A DNA stretch of 64,000 nucleotides from Oscillatoriales cyanobacterium USR001 (GTDB lineage Bacteria; Cyanobacteriota; Cyanobacteriia; Cyanobacteriales; Microcoleaceae): positions 1 to 64,000 of the forward strand of contig MBRE01000085.1 of the NCBI GenBank assembly GCA_001698425.1. Reading direction: 5' to 3'. Below, piece after piece: positions 24,105 through 34,011 of the stretch. Below the pieces are notes generated by a model. That model ran no database searches. It was not told the origin of the DNA and saw only the letters and a program-made list of their open reading frames with translations. Position 1 is the stretch's first letter. Each line of letters starts with the position of its first letter. A program made the position numbers and the translations under genes.

Positions 24105-27050
24105 TTACCGCCATTCCCCCTGAAGGGTAAAAGCCGCCCAATAATAAGGCGCACGCCACTTTTCCTGTTTCAGCATTTCCAATTGCGCCGCCCTTAATGC
24201 CGCCGCTGGTGTTAACCCTTTTTGCAGCATTTCTTGATAGAAACTCGACATTAACGTAGCCGTTCCTTCATCATCCACACTCCACAAACTCACGACTACT
24301 CGCTTCGCCCCAGCATACATAAATCCTCGCGTCAATCCTACCATTCCCTCGCCTTGAATGTTCTGACCTAATCCAGTTTGACAGGCACTTAAAACTACTA
24401 AATCTGCTGACAACTTTAGGTTAAAAATATCTGTTAGTCGCAGGAATCCGTTTAAAGGATTGCCATTTTTATCGACTAGAGACATCACAATTCCTGACAA
24501 TTCGGGGTGAACACTATTCGCTAAACCGTGAGTAGCAAAATGAATGATTTTATATTGGCTTAAATTTTCGCTAGTTGCTGTGGTGCGGCTGGCTTCAAAA
24601 TCTAAAGATTCAGTGCGAGAATTAGGGGGGAATAACCCTTGAATAATTTGAGCTTCTTGGCGAGTAAAATTTAAACGTTTAAATTCCACGTTATTGTCGC
24701 GGCTAGAACGGTTTAAACCCAGATTTGCTGATTCTATCATTTGCTGAGTAGTGGTTGAAGAATTATTTTTGACTCGTTCATCGTTAGCACTAAAAACTGG
24801 ATCGGCGAGAATCGCTAAAGTTCGATTAGGTGATTGTCTATCATTGTAATTTTGTCTTAAACTTGCTAAGGTGGAAGCCGAAGGTAGCAGCACAATTTCA
24901 TGGTCTACAATTAAAGGCTGATTCCCATTTTTTCCAGAGTTATCGTTCAGTGATAGAGCCGCAAAGGGAAGATAATTCAAGACTCCATCACCAACTATCA
25001 GCAGGCGTTTTTTACCAATTTGTGCTGCTACAGGCTGTAAGATCGTTTGACTGATAGCATTGTTAGTTTCAGCTAAGCGATTGGGGTTATTTCGGTAGCG
25101 CTGATTAGTGACACTATCGCGGAAATTGCGGGCGGTTTCCTCGATGTTGGCAGCTTTGGGTAATTCATAACTGGTGATGCTGGTTTTGGTGACAGCCCAC
25201 AGATAGCTGCGCTCTTTTCCTAAAGAATATTGGAGTAAGATTGTATTTTCATCGAGGATTTGTTGTTGAATTTGTGCCAGGGTTAGGGGTTGCGGTTGGG
25301 TGAGGGCGGCGTAACGGGGACTGGTGGCGCGGATTTGGGCTTGAATGTCTTGATATTGTCCTAGTAAAGTTTGCCGTTTTTGGTCTAATTCTGTTTGTTG
25401 TTTCGGGGTATGATTGGGGCGACTGAGAACTTCAACTCGCTGTTTTTCTATGGCATCAAGTTGTTGTTGTAAACTGCGTTCTTTTTGCAGTAATTCAGGG
25501 GAAACGCCTTGGCGAATATTGGTGTTAGCTTCTTTTAGGAGTTCGAGTAAAGTGCGGGCGCGGGAACGTTCGCTGGCTTCAAAGGCTTTGGTATCATAAC
25601 CAGATTTGGGATTAGTTTTGTGCAGTTGCATTAACAGGTCAATGTAGAATTGGTAATAGTTTTGTACGGTGGCAAAGTAAGAGGTGCGAAGTTCGGGGCT
25701 GGCAATTTTTGTGCGGAGGCTTTCAATAATTTTGATGGAGGCTTCCATGTTAGTGAGGGCTTCGGTAAAATTGCCTTGCTGACGTTTGGCATAAGCGATG
25801 TTGAAAAGGGTGTTGGCTTCTCCGCCGCGATCGCCTACTGCCCGACTCAGAGTTAGGGATTGGTTGTAATATTCTAGCGCTTTCTGTTTTTCTCCCAAAT
25901 CATCGTAGATTTTGCCGATATTGTTGAGGGCGGCAGCTTCTCCAGAACGATCGCCTACTGCCCGTCTCAGGGGCAGGGACTGGTTGTAATAATCTAGGGC
26001 TTTCTGTTTTTCTCTCAAATCATCGTAGACGCTGCCGATGTTGTTGAGGGTGGTAGCTTCTTGGGTGCGATCGCCTACTGCCCGACTCAGGGGTAGGGAC
26101 TGGTTGAAATACTCTAGCGCTTTCTGTTTTTCTTTCAAATCATCGTAGATACTGCCGATGTTGCTGAGGGTTGTAGCTTCCTGGGAGCGATCGCCTACTG
26201 CCCGACTTAGGGGTAGCGACTGGTTGAAATACTCTAACGCTTTCTGTTTTTCTCCCAATTCTGAGTAGACTTTGCCGATATTGTTGAGGGTAATCGCTTC
26301 CTGGGAGCGATCGCCTACTGTCCGACTTAGGGGCAGGGATTGGTTGTAATAATCCAGGGCTTTCTGTTTTTCTCCCAAATCATCGTAGACGCTGCCTATA
26401 TTGTTAAGGGTAATGGCTTCTTGGGCGCGATCGCCTTCTGCCCGACTCAGGGGAAAGGACTGGTTAAAATACTCTAGTGCTTTCTGTTTTTCTCCCAATT
26501 CTGAGTAAGCTAAGCCGATGTTACTGAGGGTGGTAGCTTCCTGGGAGCGATCGCCTACTGCCCGACTTAGGGGCAGGGATTGGTTGTAATAATCTAGGGC
26601 TTTCTGTTTTTCTCCCAATTCTGAGTAAACTAAGCCGATGTTACTGAGGGTGGTAGCTTCCCCAGCGCGATCGCCTACTACTGGAAACAGGGGAAGGGAC
26701 TGGTTGTAATACTCCAGGGCTTTCTGTTTTTCTCCCAAATCTGAGTAAATTTTGCCGATGTTGCTGAGGATGGTAGCTTCCTGTGCGCGATCGCCCGCTG
26801 CCCGGTACAGCTTTAACGCTTCTTCAAACTTGGCGATCGCTTTTCTTAAAGATTCCGCCGTACCCTGTTGATAAAGTTGATCCGCTTCTGTAACGGCTCT
26901 TTCAGCCGCCGCCGGGTTTTCCCCTCCCTGCTGCGATACCCCTTGACTAATTTTAATAGCACTGGGTGCAGCCACCGCTGGAACTCCCAGCAGGAGACTT
27001 GCTCCTACAGCTATCCCCCAGCGCCCGCAAACCCAAAGCATGAGATTCAT
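24105..27050 (-). CDS. TPR-CHAT caspase-like protease, secreted or membrane-anchored
   Basis: The protein has about 981 residues (ATG 27050, with AGGTGG just upstream; a GTG two codons earlier is possible). A hydrophobic N-terminus ending in AVAAPSA (residues about 10-30) looks like a signal peptide. Eight nearly identical 40-residue TPRs plus a ninth diverged one follow, then a coiled coil (about 490-590) and the C-terminal CHAT domain with the His motif HFATHG and the Cys motif LSACQTG. CHAT proteases (peptidase clan CD) in cyanobacteria are often paired with TPRs; some act in caspase-like defence (for example Craspase or gasdermin systems). No partner effector is seen here. It is divergent from dnaA with 70 bases between. 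Confidence 0.88.
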   Translation of the reverse strand: MNLMLWVCGRWGIAVGASLLLGVPAVAAPSAIKISQGVSQQGGENPAAAERAVTEADQLYQQGTAESLRKAIAKFEEALKLYRAAGDRAQEATILSNIGKIYSDLGEKQKALEYYNQSLPLFPVVGDRAGEATTLSNIGLVYSELGEKQKALDYYNQSLPLSRAVGDRSQEATTLSNIGLAYSELGEKQKALEYFNQSFPLSRAEGDRAQEAITLNNIGSVYDDLGEKQKALDYYNQSLPLSRTVGDRSQEAITLNNIGKVYSELGEKQKALEYFNQSLPLSRAVGDRSQEATTLSNIGSIYDDLKEKQKALEYFNQSLPLSRAVGDRTQEATTLNNIGSVYDDLREKQKALDYYNQSLPLRRAVGDRSGEAAALNNIGKIYDDLGEKQKALEYYNQSLTLSRAVGDRGGEANTLFNIAYAKRQQGNFTEALTNMEASIKIIESLRTKIASPELRTSYFATVQNYYQFYIDLLMQLHKTNPKSGYDTKAFEASERSRARTLLELLKEANTNIRQGVSPELLQKERSLQQQLDAIEKQRVEVLSRPNHTPKQQTELDQKRQTLLGQYQDIQAQIRATSPRYAALTQPQPLTLAQIQQQILDENTILLQYSLGKERSYLWAVTKTSITSYELPKAANIEETARNFRDSVTNQRYRNNPNRLAETNNAISQTILQPVAAQIGKKRLLIVGDGVLNYLPFAALSLNDNSGKNGNQPLIVDHEIVLLPSASTLASLRQNYNDRQSPNRTLAILADPVFSANDERVKNNSSTTTQQMIESANLGLNRSSRDNNVEFKRLNFTRQEAQIIQGLFPPNSRTESLDFEASRTTATSENLSQYKIIHFATHGLANSVHPELSGIVMSLVDKNGNPLNGFLRLTDIFNLKLSADLVVLSACQTGLGQNIQGEGMVGLTRGFMYAGAKRVVVSLWSVDDEGTATLMSSFYQEMLQKGLTPAAALRAAQLEMLKQEKWRAPYYWAAFTLQGEWR
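25836..26795. repeat. Eight 120-bp direct repeats encoding TPRs
   Basis: The 120-bp units are nearly identical at DNA level, including an in-frame GCGATCGCC HIP1 site per unit, which suggests recent expansion or gene conversion. Copy number should be prone to change. Confidence 0.9.
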
Positions 27051-27072
27051 AACCACCTGCTCAAAAAAGACT

Positions 27073-27101
27073 TTGTTAACCGCCTATCATAACTGTAAAA
27101 T
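27073..27101 (+). promoter_or_regulatory. Candidate dnaA promoter
   Basis: TTGTTA (27073-27078) and TAAAAT (27096-27101) are 17 bases apart, 22 bases before the ATG of dnaA, in the short divergent spacer. Confidence 0.45.
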
Positions 27102-27123
27102 CTTAGAATAAATTGCAAAAAAA

Positions 27124-28491
27124 ATGCGCCTAGAAACTCTGTGGAATCAGGTGCTTGAACTTCTTCAAGTACAACTAAGTCGGCCAACCTTCGAGACGTG
27201 GATCAAAACTGCAACAGCGGAACAACTAGAAAATAACTGTTTAATCATTCGCACCCCCAACCCATTTGCGCGCAATTGGCTACAAAAATATTACCTGCAA
27301 ACCATTAGCCAAGTAGTAGAAGAAATCCTTGGTTATCCCGTCGATATCTATCTTACCACGCTTAATGGAGAGGATACAAATAATGGTGGATCGGAAATGA
27401 TCTGGCCATCTCCCGTGAGTCCCAACTTTCCAGAAAATCACCTTCACCAACAACCAAAACCTGCTAACTTAAACCCGAAATATATATTTGCCCGTTTCGT
27501 TGTAGGCTCAAACAATCGCATGGCTCATGCTGCATCTTTAGCTGTCGCGGAATCTCCAGGGAGAGAATTTAACCCCTTATTTTTGTGTGGTGGAGTTGGT
27601 TTAGGCAAAACTCACCTTATGCAAGCTATCGGTCATTATCGCCTAGAAATCGATCCTTATGCTAAGATTTTTTACGTTTCTACCGAGAAATTTACTAATG
27701 ATTTAATTGCCGCAATTCGTAAAGATAGTATGCAAACTTTTCGCGATAATTATCGAGCCGCTGACGTGCTATTAGTTGATGATATTCAGTTTATTGAAGG
27801 CAAAGAATATACCCAAGAAGAATTTTTTCATACATTTAATACCTTGCACGAAGCTGGCAAACAAATAGTCTTAGCTTCCGATCGCCCGCCCAATCAAATC
27901 CCCCTTTTACAAGAGCGTCTTTGCTCTCGGTTTTCAATGGGTTTAATTGCCGATATTCAACTCCCAGACTTAGAAACCCGAATGGCAATTTTACAGAAAA
28001 AAGCCGAGTATGAAAATATGCGGCTACCGCGAGACGTTATTGAATATATTGCCTCTAATTATAAGTCAAATATTCGAGAATTAGAAGGGGCTTTAATTAG
28101 AGCAGTAGCTTATCTTTCAATCACTGGTTTACCGATGACTGTAGATAATCTTGCGCCGATTTTAAATCCTCAAACTGAGAGATTAGAAGCGTCACCAGAA
28201 GTAATTTTGACAGCAGTAGCCGATGTTTTTAACGTTTTAGCCGAAGATTTAAAAGGAAACTCTCGACGGCGAGAAATTAGTTTGGCCCGCCAAGTAGGTA
28301 TGTATTTAATGCGCCAACATACAGATTTAAGTTTACCGAAAATTGGTGATGTTTTTGGTGGAAAAGATCATACAACGGTGCTTTATAGTTGTGATAAAAT
28401 TACTCAACTACGAAACACTGACCCGAATTTATCCCAAACCTTGCGTCAATTGGGCGATCGCATTAATGCCGTCAGCCGATCGCAAAATTAA
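27124..28491 (+). CDS. dnaA: Chromosomal replication initiator DnaA
   Basis: The protein has 455 residues, normal length. Domain I ([19 protein letters not shown]) is followed by a short linker; the AAA+ domain has Walker [10 protein letters not shown] (about 155-163), Walker B LLVDDIQF and the initiator helix region NIRELEGAL. Domain IV ends with the DNA-binding signature [15 protein letters not shown]. It binds DnaA boxes and opens oriC, here most likely the box cluster directly downstream. dnaN follows after 302 bases. Confidence 0.97.
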   Translation: MRLETLWNQVLELLQVQLSRPTFETWIKTATAEQLENNCLIIRTPNPFARNWLQKYYLQTISQVVEEILGYPVDIYLTTLNGEDTNNGGSEMIWPSPVSPNFPENHLHQQPKPANLNPKYIFARFVVGSNNRMAHAASLAVAESPGREFNPLFLCGGVGLGKTHLMQAIGHYRLEIDPYAKIFYVSTEKFTNDLIAAIRKDSMQTFRDNYRAADVLLVDDIQFIEGKEYTQEEFFHTFNTLHEAGKQIVLASDRPPNQIPLLQERLCSRFSMGLIADIQLPDLETRMAILQKKAEYENMRLPRDVIEYIASNYKSNIRELEGALIRAVAYLSITGLPMTVDNLAPILNPQTERLEASPEVILTAVADVFNVLAEDLKGNSRRREISLARQVGMYLMRQHTDLSLPKIGDVFGGKDHTTVLYSCDKITQLRNTDPNLSQTLRQLGDRINAVSRSQN

Positions 28492-28793
28492 ACTAGGGAT
28501 AGGCAACTGTGGAAAAACCTGTGGAAAATATCACTAAAATCTGTGGAAAAGAATACATTAATCTTAAAAGATGGTAGTATAAATACCTAATACTCAAGCT
28601 TAACCTCCCTTTTTCCACAGCTTTTTCACAGGCAAATCAGTATCGAGATATTGCCAGACTCAAACAGGACACGCAAAACCTCTATCCGTAGGGTGTGTTA
28701 GCAAAGCGTAACGCACCATTCCCACTATATGTGGCGTGACTGCATAAGTCCCTGTCAAACTTACAACTACCAAACCCAAAATTTAGCATCAAA
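28492..28793. other. Probable replication origin (oriC) between dnaA and dnaN
   Basis: DnaA boxes of the form TGTGGAAAA occur at 28508-28516, 28520-28528 and 28542-28550. The same box inverted, TTTTCCACA, is at 28611-28619, with a near match TTTTTCACA at 28622-28630. An AT-rich stretch (28551-28605) separates the two groups and could unwind. This arrangement between dnaA and dnaN is the usual bacterial origin. A further TAGGGTGTGTTAGCAAAGCGTAACGCACC repeat (28689-28717) lies before dnaN and belongs to a common cyanobacterial repeat family. Confidence 0.75.
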
Positions 28794-29957
28794 ATGAAAC
28801 TGATTTGCAGACAAAATGACCTCAATAGTAACCTTTCTTTAGTCAGTCGGGCAGTCCCCTCTCGCCCCACCCATCCAATACTTTCCAATGTTTTATTGAT
28901 CGCCGATGAAGAAACCCAAAGGTTAAGTTTAACTGGTTTCGATCTTAGTCTGGGTATTCGGACCAGCTTTGAGGCACAAGTTGATGAAGGTGGTAGTTTC
29001 ACCTTACCAGCGAAGTTACTTAATGATATTATTTCCAGATTACCAGATGGAGACATTAGTTTAGACGATCGCGCCGGAGAAGCGATCGCCACTATCACAT
29101 CTGCATCGGGAAAATACACCGTTAGAGGCATGGGACCCGAAGAATTTCCCGAATTACCAGAAATAGAAGAAGGCGAAGTAATTAACTTACCCCCAGAAGC
29201 ATTAATAGCTGGATTAAAAGGAACTTTATTTGCCACAAGTCCCGATGAAACTAAACAAGTGCTCACAGGAGTACACTTAAAAGTTCAGCAAGATAGTCTC
29301 GAATTTGCCGCCACCGACGGCCACAGATTAGCAGTAGTAGAAACAGCCAAATTCACCGAAAAAGAGTCCGAAGAATCAGACATTGAGCCTGCGGATTCTC
29401 CTATCACCTTTGAATTAACAGTACCCGCCAGAGCTTTGCGAGAAATAGAAAAAATGGTAGGAATGGGGCAAAGCACTGAATCCGTAGTTTTGCATTTAGA
29501 CCAAGGTCAAATCGTCTTTGAATGGGTAAATCAACGATTAACCACCCGCACTTTAGACGGGCAATATCCCAACTATCGGCAGTTATTACCCCGAACTTTT
29601 GAACGGTTAATTACCCTAGAAAGAAAATCGCTTTTAGCCGCAGTAGAAAGAATTGCTGTATTAGCAGATCAGAAAAATAACATTCTTAAATGTAGCATTA
29701 ATGCCGACAATCAAGAGGTGACATTATCTGTAGATGCCAAAGAAGTTGGTAGCGGTACCGAATCCCTGCCGGCCCAAATTTCTGGGGAAAGTATAGACAT
29801 TGCTTTTAATGTCAAATATTTAATTGACATTTTAAAGACTGCTGCTGCTAGTGAAATTCAAATGCAGTTAAATGATGCGACTGCACCGGTAATTATTAAA
29901 CCTTTGGGTGGTGTAAATGCAACATTTTTAGTGATGCCAGTGCAGCTGAGAGCTTAA
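28794..29957 (+). CDS. dnaN: DNA polymerase III beta sliding clamp
   Basis: The protein has 387 residues with the three-fold beta-clamp layout. It begins MKLICRQNDLN, has NVLLIADEE and FATSPDETKQVLTGV in domain 1-2, and ends with the conserved LGGVNATFLVMPVQLR C-terminus that forms the cleft for polymerase and repair partners. It encircles DNA as a dimer and tethers polymerase III. It lies downstream of dnaA across the putative origin. Confidence 0.96.
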   Translation: MKLICRQNDLNSNLSLVSRAVPSRPTHPILSNVLLIADEETQRLSLTGFDLSLGIRTSFEAQVDEGGSFTLPAKLLNDIISRLPDGDISLDDRAGEAIATITSASGKYTVRGMGPEEFPELPEIEEGEVINLPPEALIAGLKGTLFATSPDETKQVLTGVHLKVQQDSLEFAATDGHRLAVVETAKFTEKESEESDIEPADSPITFELTVPARALREIEKMVGMGQSTESVVLHLDQGQIVFEWVNQRLTTRTLDGQYPNYRQLLPRTFERLITLERKSLLAAVERIAVLADQKNNILKCSINADNQEVTLSVDAKEVGSGTESLPAQISGESIDIAFNVKYLIDILKTAAASEIQMQLNDATAPVIIKPLGGVNATFLVMPVQLRA

Positions 29958-29963
29958 CTTGGT

Positions 29964-29982
29964 GGGCGAATATTATTCGCCC
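29964..29982. terminator. Hairpin between convergent dnaN and histidine kinase genes
   Basis: GGGCGAA and TTCGCCC are 7-bp arms around TATTA. It belongs to a common cyanobacterial intergenic repeat (GGGCGAAT...ATTCGCCC) and may serve as a bidirectional terminator, though no long T run follows. Confidence 0.4.
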
Positions 29983-30007
29983 CTACGCTTAAATGAACCA
30001 TATTGAA

Positions 30008-31360
30008 TTATACCAAAGGTAGCAAAATTTCAAACTCAGTTCCCGTACCCGGTGTAGAATGTAAATTCAACTTACCATTATGTTTTTCTGTGACAATTTG
30101 ATGGGTAATTGCTAAACCTAAACCAGTGCCTTTACCCACTGGTTTTGTCGTAAAAAACATCTCAAAAATGCGCCGCTGAATTTCTGGTGGAATACCTGGA
30201 CCATTATCCGCAATGCGGATCGCTACCCAAGGATTATTTTGAGTTTTTACTTCTGCATTCAGGCTATCTTCTTGATAATTCTCTATTAACTCAGTTTCAA
30301 TTTTTATCACTCGCGAGTAGTTTTCCCCTTCTGGCAACTCTTCTAAAGCATCAATAGAATTGCCAATTAAGTTCATAAAAACTTGGCTGAGTTGACCTGA
30401 GTAACAGTTAATCGGCGGTAAAACTCCATAGTTTTTAACTACTTTAACACTGTGTTTGAGCCGGTTTTTGAGAATTAACAATGTACTGTCAATACATTCG
30501 TGAATATTTGCCTCTTTACGACTTGTACCGTCCATGTGAGAGAAGCTACGGAGACTGCTGACGAGTTCATTTAATCGTTCTGAGCCAACTTTCATGCTTT
30601 GCAAAATTTCTGGCAAATCTTCTTGTAAAAATTCAAATTCTATGTCTTGTTTGAGTTCGTCAATTATGGGATTATCTTTGCCAAATTCTCGATCGTAAGT
30701 AGATAGTAACCGCATTAAATCTTCAGAGTAATTAGTGAGAAAACCTAAATTTCCGACGATGGCGGTGACGGGATTTCTAATTTCGTGGGCAACTCCAGCT
30801 ACGATTTGTCCTAAACTTGCCAGCTTTTCTGTTTGAATCATTTGAGCTTGGGTTTGTTGTCGTAGGAGCTTAGTGGCTAATTCGTGAATTTGGGATTGAG
30901 CAACGAGTAGTTCGTGTACATCCAACAGTCGATAAGTTTGAGATGGAAATTCTACGACAATTGGTTCGTAAAGAAGTTGTGCCGATCGCTGTAATGAAGA
31001 ACGAGCCGCGTCTACAATTAAAGTATCGCTAGGAAAAACTAAGTTATCAGTTTGAGCAAACCGATATAAAGACCTTAACGGCCGTTTTAAAAATAGTTCT
31101 CGTCCAAAGGGACGACTGATATATTCTAAAAATCGCCGTCGTGAAATCATACCGCCAAACTGATTTCCATCTTTTAAAACAACTCCCGGTAAGAAAGGAT
31201 TAGCTTCAAACATTTGAGCTACTTTCATCCCTAGATCGGTAGGTTCAGCTTCAAAATCATAAAGTGGAAGTTCTTGAATAGTTGAGTCTAAACGAAGTTC
31301 TGCTGTTAAAATCTCTGGCATGGGTGGAACTAATTTTTCGATTAATGAGGTATTCAGCAT
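30008..31360 (-). CDS. Histidine kinase with CBS-like N-terminal sensor module
   Basis: The protein has 450 residues. The first ~170 residues form a CBS-pair-like module (GMISRRRFLEY, then TLIVDAARSSLQRS, YRLLDVHELLVAQSQ) shared with the next upstream gene product. A HisKA domain follows with H-box GVAHEIRNPVTAI, then HATPase_c with N-box FMNLIGNSIDAL, G1 RIADNGPGIP and G2 GKGTGLGLAI. No transmembrane helix is visible, so it is cytoplasmic. No response regulator is adjacent. The ligand of the sensor is unknown; CBS-like modules often bind adenine nucleotides. Confidence 0.85.
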   Translation of the reverse strand: MLNTSLIEKLVPPMPEILTAELRLDSTIQELPLYDFEAEPTDLGMKVAQMFEANPFLPGVVLKDGNQFGGMISRRRFLEYISRPFGRELFLKRPLRSLYRFAQTDNLVFPSDTLIVDAARSSLQRSAQLLYEPIVVEFPSQTYRLLDVHELLVAQSQIHELATKLLRQQTQAQMIQTEKLASLGQIVAGVAHEIRNPVTAIVGNLGFLTNYSEDLMRLLSTYDREFGKDNPIIDELKQDIEFEFLQEDLPEILQSMKVGSERLNELVSSLRSFSHMDGTSRKEANIHECIDSTLLILKNRLKHSVKVVKNYGVLPPINCYSGQLSQVFMNLIGNSIDALEELPEGENYSRVIKIETELIENYQEDSLNAEVKTQNNPWVAIRIADNGPGIPPEIQRRIFEMFFTTKPVGKGTGLGLAITHQIVTEKHNGKLNLHSTPGTGTEFEILLPLV

Positions 31361-31577
31361 AATTTAATGGGCTGGCAGACTTAAAAAAGGGTTTGGGGAA
31401 TTAACTATGTCATATCTATTTATTTTAAATCTATTTCGAGTTGTTTAGGATCTTTATATGTTAATTAACTATCTCTTAATTTGTTAACCTGTTATTAATC
31501 TTTTAGATAAATAATTAAATAATCATTAAGGAAGAATGCACCCAATCGCTATTAAGTGAAGCTTTAGAGCGGACTGG
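31361..31577. other. AT-rich spacer between paralogous signalling genes
   Basis: It is rich in TTAATTAA-like sequence and probably holds the promoter of the histidine kinase gene; no distinct site is resolved. Confidence 0.4.
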
Positions 31578-32654
31578 TTAGTTTGGGGAACTGAGGACGA
31601 CGCGATCGCGCCCCTGTTTTTTAGCTTGATAGAGAGCCAAATCAGCACTAGCAATCAGTTTTTCCGGTGAGGCGAGGGAAATTCCGTCGTTTTTGCTACC
31701 AGGAATGGTAGTAGCCACTCCCAAACTTAAGCTGACAAATTCACAGGCTTGGGAAGATTGATGAGCGATCTCCATTGCTTTCACCTTACAGCGAATTTCC
31801 TCGGCTACTGCTAAAGCCGCCGCTATGTCGGTGTTGGGTAAAACTACGACAAATTCCTCTCCCCCGTAGCGGGCTACAAAATCTAAGGGAGATTGTAAAG
31901 CTTGACTCATAGCCGTTGCGATCGCCTTTAAGCAATCATCTCCCTGTTGATGTCCGTAGGTGTCATTATAGAGCTTGAAAAAGTCAACATCGGCTAATAT
32001 TAAGGAAAGAGGCGCTTGTAGTCGTTCCATCTGTAACCATTCTTGACGTAAGTATTCATCAAATTTTCGTCGGTTAGCAACTTGGGTGAGGCCATCTAAA
32101 GAGGCTTGGCGTTGCAATTGTTTGTAAACTTCATCCAATTCTTGGTAAGCTTGATTGAGTAATTGGGTAGCCAAAACGTGAATATAAGACTGGGCAATCA
32201 ATAATTGATGGACATCCAAAAGTCGGTAATTTTGCATAGATAACTCCACGACAATTGGCTCATAAAGTAGTTCCGGCGATCGCGCCAAAGACTGACGGGC
32301 GGCATCTACAATTAAAGTATCTCCACTCAGCCGCAAAATATCCCTACAGGCAAAGCGGTATAAAGAAGTTAGGGGACGCTTCAAAAACAATTCTAGCCCG
32401 TAAGGGCGGCTGAGATATTCCAAAAACCGCCGTCGCGAAATCATCCCCAATAACTCGCCCCCTTCTGTTAAAATAACTCCGGGGATCAAGGGATTACCCT
32501 CTAGTGTATCTACAACTTTTTGTCCTTGTTCAGAGGATTGAAGCTGAACATCCCAGAGCGATAGATGTTCAAGGGTAGAATCTAAAAATAGATTCGGGAG
32601 TAAAGTTTCTGGCATTGAGGAAACAGACAACTGAGGGGAAGGCAAACTTGACAT
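31578..32654 (-). CDS. Diguanylate cyclase with CBS-like N-terminal sensor module
   Basis: The protein has 358 residues. Residues about 20-180 match the N-terminal module of the neighbouring histidine kinase (GMISRRRFLEYLSRP, FLKRPLTSLYRFA, TLIVDAARQSLARS, YRLLDVHQLLIAQS). After a short coiled coil comes a GGDEF domain with an intact ARYGGEEF active site. The RxxD inhibitory site is absent (SPLD at that position), so product feedback is not expected. The pair seems to have arisen by duplication of the sensor and swapping of the output: phosphorylation in one, c-di-GMP in the other. Confidence 0.88.
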   Translation of the reverse strand: MSSLPSPQLSVSSMPETLLPNLFLDSTLEHLSLWDVQLQSSEQGQKVVDTLEGNPLIPGVILTEGGELLGMISRRRFLEYLSRPYGLELFLKRPLTSLYRFACRDILRLSGDTLIVDAARQSLARSPELLYEPIVVELSMQNYRLLDVHQLLIAQSYIHVLATQLLNQAYQELDEVYKQLQRQASLDGLTQVANRRKFDEYLRQEWLQMERLQAPLSLILADVDFFKLYNDTYGHQQGDDCLKAIATAMSQALQSPLDFVARYGGEEFVVVLPNTDIAAALAVAEEIRCKVKAMEIAHQSSQACEFVSLSLGVATTIPGSKNDGISLASPEKLIASADLALYQAKKQGRDRVVLSSPN

Positions 32655-32849
32655 AAATCTTTACCACAATTAAAGCTAAGGATCTATACAGCTAAAATTA
32701 TTCCAACCACCAGTATTTTATAATTCTATAACTACTGAATTAAAATTTGGGAATTAATATCATATATTTTTAACCTAATTTTAACTTGGCACTTTACTTG
32801 GTATGATTGGGAAAGTGTCTATGGCACCAATCTCTATTATAGGTGAGGA
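32655..32849. other. Divergent promoter region
   Basis: The spacer separates the diguanylate cyclase gene from the permease gene and is AT-rich. AGGTGAGGAATG at the end provides a ribosome binding site (AGGTGAGG) for the permease gene. Confidence 0.4.
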
Positions 32850-33914
32850 ATGCAATCCACGCTAACAAATCAGTTAAACAATGCTTTTACGCTTTTTCTC
32901 AGCTTGTTAGTAGAGGCGATCCCTTTCTTGCTGTTGGGAGTGTTATTCTCCGGCTTGCTCTTGTGGTTTATTGACGAGCGCAAACTGCTATTGTATGTTC
33001 CACGTCACCCACTGTTAGGTGCTTTGGCCGGTAGTTTAATTGGGTTTTTGTTTCCTGTGTGCGAGTGCGGGAATGTGCCGGTAGCGCGGCGATTGCTGAT
33101 TCAGGGGGTTTCTGCGCCAGTGGCGATCGGGTTTTTATTAGCGGCTCCGACGATTAATCCGATCGTGATTTGGGCAACTTGGACGGCGTTTCGGGATCAA
33201 CCGGAAATCGTGGTGTTTCGGGTGGTATTTTCGCTAACTATAGCGACTATTATTGGTTGGATATTTAGCGTACAGTCTGATTTGCGGCCTTTATTACAAC
33301 CTGCGATCGCTCGTGCTTTACCTCAATTAAAATCCCATCCAGCCGAAAAAGAGTTAGTAGAGACAAATATTTCCCCATTATTACAATCAGGAACATTTTT
33401 TCTGGGTCAACCAGGTGGTCCGGTGCGATTAGAATCTGCTTGGGAAGAAGTAGCGGCTAAGCAGAAACAAGAATTAATGGCTGCGCCTTTTTTCCGTCGT
33501 CCATCTCAAGACAGATTGCGCTTACTTTTAGATAGTATGGTGCAGGAGTTACGGGAATTAGGGGGTGTTTTGGTGCTGGGTAGTGCGATCGCTGCGATCG
33601 TTCAAGTTGCGGCTCCCCGCGAATTAATATTAAGTCTCGGTCAAGGCCCAATTTCCTCGATCGTTGCCATGTTAATCTTGGCCAGCGTCGTCTCAATTTG
33701 TTCTACCGTTGATTCTTTTTTTGCCCTATCTTTTGCTGCCACATTTACCAGCGGATCGCTACTAGCATTTTTAGTTTTCGGTCCAATGATCGATCTCAAA
33801 GGTATTGGTTTAATGTTATCAATTTTTCAGCCGCGAGCCGTGCTTTATTTAATGGTATTAGCCGCCCAGCTAACATTTTTGTTCACCCTAGCTGTAAACT
33901 TGTACATTAGTTAA
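32850..33914 (+). CDS. UPF0718/ArsP-like permease (YcgR-type)
   Basis: The protein has 354 residues with about eight hydrophobic helices in two halves separated by a soluble loop (about 150-215). The signature FPVCECGNVPVARRLL (about 68-83) and the following GVSAPVAIGFLLAAPTINPIV identify the DUF318/PF03773 permease family, which includes ArsP organoarsenical exporters and the YcgR partner of YcgQ. The Cys pair in CEC is conserved in the family. The next gene encodes the matching TIGR03943 partner, so the two likely form a two-part membrane transporter; the substrate (metal or other) is unknown. Confidence 0.85.
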   Translation: MQSTLTNQLNNAFTLFLSLLVEAIPFLLLGVLFSGLLLWFIDERKLLLYVPRHPLLGALAGSLIGFLFPVCECGNVPVARRLLIQGVSAPVAIGFLLAAPTINPIVIWATWTAFRDQPEIVVFRVVFSLTIATIIGWIFSVQSDLRPLLQPAIARALPQLKSHPAEKELVETNISPLLQSGTFFLGQPGGPVRLESAWEEVAAKQKQELMAAPFFRRPSQDRLRLLLDSMVQELRELGGVLVLGSAIAAIVQVAAPRELILSLGQGPISSIVAMLILASVVSICSTVDSFFALSFAATFTSGSLLAFLVFGPMIDLKGIGLMLSIFQPRAVLYLMVLAAQLTFLFTLAVNLYIS

Positions 33915-34011
33915 CAGTTAACAGTTAACCGTTAACCGCTAACAGCCAAATAACAGTTAACAAATAACAGTTAACAAATAACAAATAACAAATAACAAAT
34001 AACAGTTAACA
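33915..34011. repeat. Heptanucleotide tandem repeats (AACAGTT, AACAAAT)
   Basis: 7-bp units fill the whole gap and run right up to the ATG of the next gene, leaving no recognisable ribosome binding site. Confidence 0.8.

Noticed and set aside
25836-26795. CRISPR-like array with regular 120-bp spacing
   Set aside because: The units are in frame and encode TPRs; there are no short repeats with unique spacers.
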